Of a stretch of DNA of 64,000 nucleotides, positions 58,171 to 64,000 are shown one piece after another. The notes beneath the pieces were generated by a model that made no database searches, was not told the DNA's origin, and saw only the letters and a list, made by a program, of their open reading frames with translations. The stretch's first letter is position 1; every line of letters starts with the position of its first letter. A program made the position numbers and the translations under genes. Source of the stretch: Verrucomicrobiales bacterium (lineage in GTDB: Bacteria; Verrucomicrobiota; Verrucomicrobiia; Verrucomicrobiales; V1-33); contig JAQGPJ010000026.1 in NCBI GenBank assembly GCA_028293125.1, forward strand, positions 118,689-182,688. The letters are read 5' to 3'.

Positions 58171-59472
58171 ATGAACCCCACCCGTGACGATCTCCTGAAA
58201 GCCATGCCGGAAAGCGGCCTTTTTGCAGGAAAGGAATGGCTGACCTCCCCCGAGCCCTTTCCCATCCCCGCGCCGCTGATGGCGGAGATGAACAAGCTGG
58301 GGCACCGGCTGCACGTTTTCCAGAAAGCCTGCAACGACCTCTATTACCGCAGCCTGAAGGGAAAGGCTGCGCCGTGGATCGCGGAATATCTGGATGCCGG
58401 CAAGCCCCCGGAGCTGTTGGACGCCGCGCGCGCCAAACCGCTGCGCAACGCCCTGCCCGGCGTCATCCGTCCGGACCTGATCCTGACAGAAAGCGGGTTC
58501 GCCCTGGCGGAGATCGACAGCGTGCCCGGCGGCATCGGCCTCACGGCCTGGCTGGGCCGCACCTACGCCGCGCTGCATCCCGGAAAAATGCCCGTGGGCG
58601 GGGCGGACGGGATGATCGATGGGTTCCGCAGTATTTTCCCCCACGGCGGCGATGTGGTGATTTCCCAGGAATCCGCCGGCTACCGGCCCGAGATGGAGTG
58701 GCTCGCAGCACAGTGCGGCCCCTCCTTCGCGGTGCGGGAGGCGGAGCATTACCAGTCCTTGGACGGACGGGATGTTTACCGCTTCTTCGAGCTCTTCGAT
58801 TTGCCCCGGATCCCCGGCTGGCAGGCCCTGCAGCAGGCCGCCGCGGAGGGTAGGCTGACGCTCTCCGCACCGATGAAGCCCTGGCTGGAGGAGAAACTGT
58901 GGCTGGCGCTTTTCTGGAGCCGCCCGCTGCGGGCGCTGTGGCGTCAGGAGCTTCGGGAGAACCAGCGCGACGCTCTGGCCAAAATCATCCCCCGCGGCTG
59001 GGTGGTGGACCCCGCCCCGCTGCCGCACCACGCGGTGCTGCCAGGCTTGGACATCAATGCCTGGGACGAGCTGGCCGGCTTCTCCCAGAAGGAGCGCCAG
59101 CTGGTGCTGAAGCGCAGCGGCTTTCACGAGGACGCCTGGGGCAGCCGCAGCGTGGTCATCGGCCACGATGTCAGCCAGCCGGAGTGGGCGGATTCCGTGC
59201 GCCTGGCGCAGGAGTCCTTCGCGGAATCCCCGTGGGTCCTGCAGCAGTTCCAGACAGCCCGCGTGGTGGAGCATCCTTACTTCGACCGCACCACCGGCGG
59301 GGTGCGGATCATGCAGGGCCGCGTGCGTCTGTGCCCCTACTATTTCGTGCCCCGCGATGGCTCACCCATCCAACTGGGCGGCGTGCTGGCCACCATCGTG
59401 CCGGCCGACAAGAAGATCCTGCACGGCATGACCGACTCCATCCTCGTCCCGGCCTGCGCCGCTCCGGAGTGA
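58171..59472 (+). CDS. Conserved protein with ATP-grasp-like features, function unknown
   Basis: The 433-residue protein has no signal or membrane segment. Segments such as PDLILTESGFALAEIDSVPG, VLKRSGFHEDAWGSRSVVIG and IQLGGVLATIVPADKKILHG resemble ATP-grasp enzymes of circularly permuted or glutathionylspermidine-synthase-like types, with a plausible nucleotide-binding lysine in the VLKRSGF strand. I do not recognise a named family. It lies between ruvA and hrpA on the same strand, a context of DNA/RNA maintenance that does not define its job. If the ATP-grasp reading is right it would ligate a carboxylate to an amine or thiol. Confidence 0.65.
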   Translation: MNPTRDDLLKAMPESGLFAGKEWLTSPEPFPIPAPLMAEMNKLGHRLHVFQKACNDLYYRSLKGKAAPWIAEYLDAGKPPELLDAARAKPLRNALPGVIRPDLILTESGFALAEIDSVPGGIGLTAWLGRTYAALHPGKMPVGGADGMIDGFRSIFPHGGDVVISQESAGYRPEMEWLAAQCGPSFAVREAEHYQSLDGRDVYRFFELFDLPRIPGWQALQQAAAEGRLTLSAPMKPWLEEKLWLALFWSRPLRALWRQELRENQRDALAKIIPRGWVVDPAPLPHHAVLPGLDINAWDELAGFSQKERQLVLKRSGFHEDAWGSRSVVIGHDVSQPEWADSVRLAQESFAESPWVLQQFQTARVVEHPYFDRTTGGVRIMQGRVRLCPYYFVPRDGSPIQLGGVLATIVPADKKILHGMTDSILVPACAAPE

Positions 59473-59642
59473 CCGCCGTCTCTTCTTTTCCTGTGTGGCG
59501 GCCAGACAGTGCATCGCCGCCTTTCACGTCGCGGCTCAGCCAGGGATGCTGAGAACTGAATACTGAAAACTGAAACTTTCCGCCCCCGATCCCCGGTTGT
59601 CCGGCGGGCAATGATGCGCCATGAAGGCCACCCCCTTTTTCC

Positions 59643-62600
59643 ATGGCCGCCGCTCAGTCCCCCACTTCTCCTTTGATCCGCTATCCCGCCGACCTGCCCA
59701 TCAGCGGCCAGCGCGACCGCATTGTCGATGCCCTGCGCCGCCATCAGGTGGTGATTGTGGCCGGCGAGACCGGATCGGGAAAAACCACCCAGCTGCCCAA
59801 GATGTGCCTGGAGGCCGGTCTGGGGGACCGGGGCCGCATCGGCTGCACCCAGCCGCGCCGGGTGGCGGCCATGAGCATCTCCAAACGGGTTGCGGAGGAA
59901 ATGCAGGTCCCCTGGGGACGGGAGGTGGGCTGCAAGATGCGGTTTCAGGACGACACCGGGCCGGAAACGGTGCTGAAGTTCATGACGGACGGGATTCTGC
60001 TGGCGGAGATCCAGAGCGATCCCCTGCTGCGCTCCTACTCCGCCCTGATCATCGACGAGGCGCACGAGCGCTCGCTGAACATCGATTTCATCCTCGGCTA
60101 TCTGAAGGGGCTGCTCCAACGGCGGCGGGATCTGAAGTTGGTCATCACCTCGGCCACCATCGACACGGAGGCCTTTTCCCAGGCTTTCGACGGCGCGCCT
60201 GTCATTGAGGTCAGCGGGCGGACCTATCCCGTGGAAATCCGTTACTGGCCCATGGGGGGCGACAGCAGCGGGGAGGGGGAGGACGGCGGCAGGGAAGGAA
60301 CCGGTGCCGGGGAGGACAATCTCATCGAAGGCACAGTGCGCGCCGTGGAGGATGTGTTTCTGGAATCGGGCGAGGGCGATGTCCTCGTCTTCCTGCCCAC
60401 GGAGCGCGACATCCGCGAGGCCCGCGACGTGCTGGAGGGCGGCATGGGCAACAGCGTGGAGGTGCTCAGCCTTTACGGGCGCATGGCCGGGGATGAGCAG
60501 CAGCGCATTTTTGCGCCGGGCCGGAAGCGGCGGATCATTCTCGCCACCAACATCGCGGAGACCTCTCTGACCATTCCGCGCATCCGCTATGTGGTGGACA
60601 CCGGGCTGGCGCGCATCAGCCGCTACGCGCCGCGCACCCGCACCAAGCGCCTGCCGGTGGAGCCCGTGGCCCAGAGCAGCGCCAACCAGCGGGCCGGCCG
60701 CGCGGGGCGTATCGCCGACGGCATCTGTGTGCGGCTTTTCAGCGAGGAGGACTTTGAAAAGCGCCCGCGCTTCACCCAGCCGGAAATCCAGCGCGCCAAT
60801 TTGGCGGAGGTCATCCTGCGCATGAAGGCCTTCCACCTGGGCGAAATCGAGGAGTTTCCCTTTCTGAACCCGCCGCTGCCGGCGGCCATCCGCTCCGGCT
60901 ACCTGCTGCTGCACGAGCTGGGCGCGCTGGATGACTCGCATGAAATGACACCCTTGGGCCACGAGCTGGCGCGGCTGCCGCTGGACCCCACGCTGGGCCG
61001 CATGCTGCTGCAGGCGCGGCATGAGAATGTGCTGCCGGAAATCCTCGTCATCGCCGCCGGCCTCAGCATTCCCGATCCGCGCGAGCGACCGGAGGAGGCC
61101 CGAGAGGCCGCCACCCAGGCGCACAAGGCCTTTGCCCACCGCACCTCGGATTTCCTGTCGCTGGTGAAGATTTGGCAGGCGGCCACGGAGGCCGGAGTCT
61201 GGAAGGGCACCAACGCCATGCGGCGCTTCTGCAAATCCGGCTTTCTGTCCTTCATGCGCATGCGGGAATGGCGGGATGTCCACGGCCAGCTGGCGGATGC
61301 CATGGGCTGGAAGGGCGGCGACGCGCCCATGCGGACCGCCGACGGCCCGGAGGCGGACTCCGTGCACCGCGCCGTGCTGGCGGCCCTGCTGGGCCATGTG
61401 GCCCTGCGCGAGGAGCGGAACCTTTACAAAACCGCCGGCAACCGTCAGGTGCAGGTCTTCCCCGGATCCCATCTGCACGAGCGCCGCGAGCGCAAGGCGG
61501 CCAAGGGAGCAGCCCCGGAAAAAAGCCGGCAGCCCCAGTGGATCGTGGCCGCGGAAATTGTGGAGACCTCGCAGCTTTTTGCCCGCACGCTGGCCGGCAT
61601 CGAGCCGGAGTGGGCGGCCCAGATCGGGGCGCATCTCTGCGAATTCCGCTACAGCGAGCCGCTGTGGGATGAGAAGGCGGGCCGCGTGCTGGCCCAGGAG
61701 CGTGTGCTGCTGCACGGTCTGGAGCTGACCCGGCGCCGGGTGGACTACGGGAAAATCAATCCGGATGCGGCCACGGAGATTTTCATCCGCTACGCCCTGC
61801 TGGAGGACACCGGAGCCATCACCCACCGCTTCCACGCCGCCAACCGCCGCCTGCGCGACAAGCTGGAGACGGTTTTCGCCCGCGACCGCAGCCAGCGCAC
61901 GTTTCTGGTGCTGGAGGCTCTCTTCGATTTCTACAAGGCCCGGATCAGCGGCGTCTCGTCCGTGCATGACCTGAACCGCCTGGTGCATGACCGGATCCAA
62001 TCCGAACCCGATTTCCTGATGGCCACGGAGGCCGACCTGACCGGGGGCCGGGAGGAGGTCTGCGATCCCCGGCTTTTCCCGGACGCTGTGCGGCTGGGGA
62101 ACTCGGTGCTGCCCGTCTCCTACGCCTACCGCCCCGGTGGCGAGCAGGACGGCGTGACCGTGCAGGTGTCAGCGGAACTGGCCCGTCACCTCACTACCGG
62201 CCAGACTCAGTGGCTGGTGCCCGGTCTGCGCACCGAGATCGCGGGGGTGCTGCTCCGGGCCCTGCCCAAAGCCACGCGCCGGAGGCTGATGCCGTATGAG
62301 CACAAGATCCGGGAGATCGCGACCGAGTTCGATCCCGGCCCTGGCGACTTCCTGATCGCTCTCTCCCGGTTCATCACCAACCGCTATGGCATTCCCGTCA
62401 TGGCAGCGGACTGGCCGCCGGACAGCCTGCCGCCCTATCTGCGCCCGCGCGTGGAGGTGATCGATATCTCCGGTGGCGGGAAGGTGCTGGCCGTCAGCCG
62501 CGATCTGGACACCATCCGGTCCGGCACCGTGGACCAGGGCGACTCCGCTGCCTGGCGCGCCGCGGAGAAAAAATGGTCCCAGCCCAACGTGCCCGGCTGG

Positions 62601-63509
62601 ACCTTCGGCGATCTGCCGGACTCCGTGCTGGTGGAGAACCTCGGCGGCGTGGAGGTGCGGGGGTATCCGGGGCTGGAGCGGTCAGCATCTCCGGCGGCAC
62701 CGGCCTCCAGTGCCTCCGCCGCGAACGCCAAAAACGCCTCCGATCCCCCTTCCCCGCCGGTCAGTGTCCGCCTGTTCCACACCCAGTCGGAAGCGGATGC
62801 CGCCACACCGGCGGCGGTGCGGGCGCTGGCGGAGCGCCTGCTGGTCAAGGACATCGCCTGGCTGCGGAAGGAGCTGCGCTCGCTGGCCCCTTCCGGGTCC
62901 GGCAATGCCCAGCGCTCCGTGGGCTTCCAGGAGGGCCTGGGCCGCATGCAGACGCAGATGAAGGCCGACGAGTGGCAAAAGTCCGACATTCCCGCCCTGG
63001 CGCTGGAGCACCTTTTGCAGCATGCCCTGCGGCTGGATCCCCTGCGACCGCTGACCGAGGCCCGTTTCCGCGCCCTGACCGAGACCGCCCGCCGCAGCCT
63101 CCCTGCCATGGCGGGGAAAGTGCGCGAATATGCCGCGCAGATCTCCGCCCTCATCCAGCAGTTTCGCAGTTCCCAACGCAAATACCCCGGCTGGGAGCAG
63201 GACCTCGCCCGGCTCGCCCCGCCCGATTACCTGGGCCGCACCCCGTATGAGCGCCTGCCCCACCTGCCCCGGTATCTGAAGGCCATGCTCCAGCGTGGCG
63301 AACGCGCCTCGCTGCACCCCGCCAAGGACGCCGAGCGCGCCAAGCAGCTTATCCTCTTCCAGAACTGGCAGACCCGCGTCCCGCCCGAGCACCGCGAAAC
63401 CTTCCGCTGGATGCTGGAGGAGTTCCGCGTCTCCGTCTTCGCCCAGGAGCTCGGCACCCCCCAGCCCATCTCCGCCAAACGCCTGGAGGCGATGTTTGAG
63501 GAGAAATAG
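59643..63509 (+). CDS. hrpA: ATP-dependent RNA helicase HrpA (DEAH-box)
   Basis: DEAH RNA helicase of 1288 residues, the length of bacterial HrpA, which rescues stalled or collided ribosomes in E. coli. Motifs seen: Walker A AGETGSGKTTQLPK, DEAHERSLN, SATIDTEAF, TNIAETSLTIPRIRYVVDTG and QRAGRAGR, then the HA2/OB-fold part and the long HrpA-specific C-terminal domain (DUF3418). A Gly/Glu-rich insertion (GGDSSGEGEDGGREGTGAGE) sits in RecA domain 2. An Ala/Ser-rich linker is present around residue 1020-1035. ATG 59643 is preferred; an upstream ATG at 59621 is out of frame. No break is visible. Confidence 0.96.
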   Translation: MAAAQSPTSPLIRYPADLPISGQRDRIVDALRRHQVVIVAGETGSGKTTQLPKMCLEAGLGDRGRIGCTQPRRVAAMSISKRVAEEMQVPWGREVGCKMRFQDDTGPETVLKFMTDGILLAEIQSDPLLRSYSALIIDEAHERSLNIDFILGYLKGLLQRRRDLKLVITSATIDTEAFSQAFDGAPVIEVSGRTYPVEIRYWPMGGDSSGEGEDGGREGTGAGEDNLIEGTVRAVEDVFLESGEGDVLVFLPTERDIREARDVLEGGMGNSVEVLSLYGRMAGDEQQRIFAPGRKRRIILATNIAETSLTIPRIRYVVDTGLARISRYAPRTRTKRLPVEPVAQSSANQRAGRAGRIADGICVRLFSEEDFEKRPRFTQPEIQRANLAEVILRMKAFHLGEIEEFPFLNPPLPAAIRSGYLLLHELGALDDSHEMTPLGHELARLPLDPTLGRMLLQARHENVLPEILVIAAGLSIPDPRERPEEAREAATQAHKAFAHRTSDFLSLVKIWQAATEAGVWKGTNAMRRFCKSGFLSFMRMREWRDVHGQLADAMGWKGGDAPMRTADGPEADSVHRAVLAALLGHVALREERNLYKTAGNRQVQVFPGSHLHERRERKAAKGAAPEKSRQPQWIVAAEIVETSQLFARTLAGIEPEWAAQIGAHLCEFRYSEPLWDEKAGRVLAQERVLLHGLELTRRRVDYGKINPDAATEIFIRYALLEDTGAITHRFHAANRRLRDKLETVFARDRSQRTFLVLEALFDFYKARISGVSSVHDLNRLVHDRIQSEPDFLMATEADLTGGREEVCDPRLFPDAVRLGNSVLPVSYAYRPGGEQDGVTVQVSAELARHLTTGQTQWLVPGLRTEIAGVLLRALPKATRRRLMPYEHKIREIATEFDPGPGDFLIALSRFITNRYGIPVMAADWPPDSLPPYLRPRVEVIDISGGGKVLAVSRDLDTIRSGTVDQGDSAAWRAAEKKWSQPNVPGWTFGDLPDSVLVENLGGVEVRGYPGLERSASPAAPASSASAANAKNASDPPSPPVSVRLFHTQSEADAATPAAVRALAERLLVKDIAWLRKELRSLAPSGSGNAQRSVGFQEGLGRMQTQMKADEWQKSDIPALALEHLLQHALRLDPLRPLTEARFRALTETARRSLPAMAGKVREYAAQISALIQQFRSSQRKYPGWEQDLARLAPPDYLGRTPYERLPHLPRYLKAMLQRGERASLHPAKDAERAKQLILFQNWQTRVPPEHRETFRWMLEEFRVSVFAQELGTPQPISAKRLEAMFEEK

Positions 63510-63903
63510 GACGTTTTCTGGATTCCACACCCATGCATAACGGGGGTGATGCGTCACCTCCATCCCTGCATCACCTGCAATCGGGTTACTGACTTCCCAA
63601 CCGGGGAAAGCGCAGCTCCGCACGTATTCAGCAGGAAGGGAGGGGCAGGCCAGTGTCTGGAAAGGGCGGACGGGCTTGCAGGGGACACAGGGCTCGGCCT
63701 GGCTGCTGGAGACCGCCATTCATCGCCCGCATTCTCCGGATTCCAGTGCATTCAGCAAAATGGCCATGGCGCAGCGGAACCCCGCCATGCCGCCCGCCTG
63801 CAGGCACTGGCACCCGGCATGCCTTGAACATTTTTCCCGCCGCCACCGCGGAAGGCGGCAACGGCAGGAAAGGAGAGCGTGGGTCGGATCGGACCGGATC
63901 AGC
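63510..63903. other. Intergenic region after hrpA
   Basis: No gene is supported in these 394 bases. GGTGATGC (63545-63552) and GCATCACC (63568-63575) form a perfect 8-bp inverted repeat about 35 bases after the hrpA stop, a possible transcript end without T-run. The remainder is GC-rich and featureless to me. Confidence 0.5.
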
Positions 63904-64000
63904 TTAGATCAGGGAGACCTCGCTGCTGAACTCATTGCGGGTGTTGAAGCCCCCCACAGCGTTGTTGCAGGTGTAGGAGGTGTTGCCGCTGTCGGAGTCG
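63904..64000 (-). CDS. 3' end of an unidentified minus-strand gene, cut by window
   Basis: The minus strand is open from the window edge to TAA (63904-63906) and encodes DSDSGNTSYTCNNAVGGF then NTRNEFSSEVSLI. The Ser/Asn/Thr-rich composition looks like a secreted or surface protein end. The sequence is too short for a family call, and even the coding nature is inferred only from composition and the clean stop. Confidence 0.35.
   Translation of the reverse strand, partial: DSDSGNTSYTCNNAVGGFNTRNEFSSEVSLI

Overview
The window is 64 kb of GC-rich bacterial DNA, most likely from a Verrucomicrobiota member or a close PVC relative. No rRNA is present, so this rests on gene content: a PEP-CTERM protein with an Arg-rich tail, a Tat-exported Gfo/Idh/MocA oxidoreductase, a TIGR03067-type secreted protein, a XylR-type regulator joining a LacI-like sensor to an AraC HTH, LamG-like secreted proteins, FISUMP and 'WAxxDPxAA' repeat remnants, and many starts without a clear Shine-Dalgarno sequence. 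No tRNA, rRNA, CRISPR array or intact insertion sequence was recognised.

Layout. 1-7.8 kb (+): RND efflux locus, permease (cut by the window edge), adaptor lipoprotein, second permease. 8.1-9.1 kb: small secreted protein and a decayed fragment of an RND permease. 9.2-16.6 kb (+): type I restriction-modification operon hsdR-hsdM-hsdS plus a PD-(D/E)XK nuclease gene. hsdR and hsdM each carry an in-frame stop. 16.7-19.8 kb (-): fiu-like siderophore receptor and piuC hydroxylase with a candidate iron-responsive control region. 20-24.9 kb: secreted oxidoreductase, a REPIN-like inverted repeat pair, a FISUMP pseudogene, a secreted TIGR03067-type protein and 1.3 kb of gene-free DNA with palindromes and degenerate repeats. 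24.9-30.8 kb (+): an atypical Hsp70 cluster (repeat protein with histone-H1-like tail, J-like protein without HPD, GrpE-like protein, DnaK with an acidic C-terminal region). 31.1-37.8 kb (-): MMPL exporter, SufT, glycerate kinase, aldo/keto reductase, FAD oxidoreductase. 38-41 kb: membrane-anchored formylglycine-generating enzyme, an Lnb/DUF4105 protein lacking its usual Cys motif, and a truncated hemoglobin.

41.1-53.3 kb (-) is a run of eleven codirectional genes: XylR-type regulator, class I glutamine amidotransferase, Fe-alcohol dehydrogenase, aldehyde dehydrogenase, a VapBC-like pair, glutamine-synthetase-like ligase, HAD phosphatase, DUF5690 transporter, Tat-exported phospholipase C and a DUF488 protein. 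A secreted glycerophosphodiester phosphodiesterase diverges from the regulator. Together these enzymes could cut a head group from phospholipid, dephosphorylate and import it, attach it to glutamate, oxidise its alcohol end twice and release an amino acid. Ethanolamine to glycine is the best chemical fit. This inferred gamma-glutamyl amino-alcohol pathway is the most interesting system in the window.

56.5-64 kb holds a PEP-CTERM LamG protein, ruvA, an ATP-grasp-like protein of unknown role, hrpA and the tail of an unidentified minus-strand gene.
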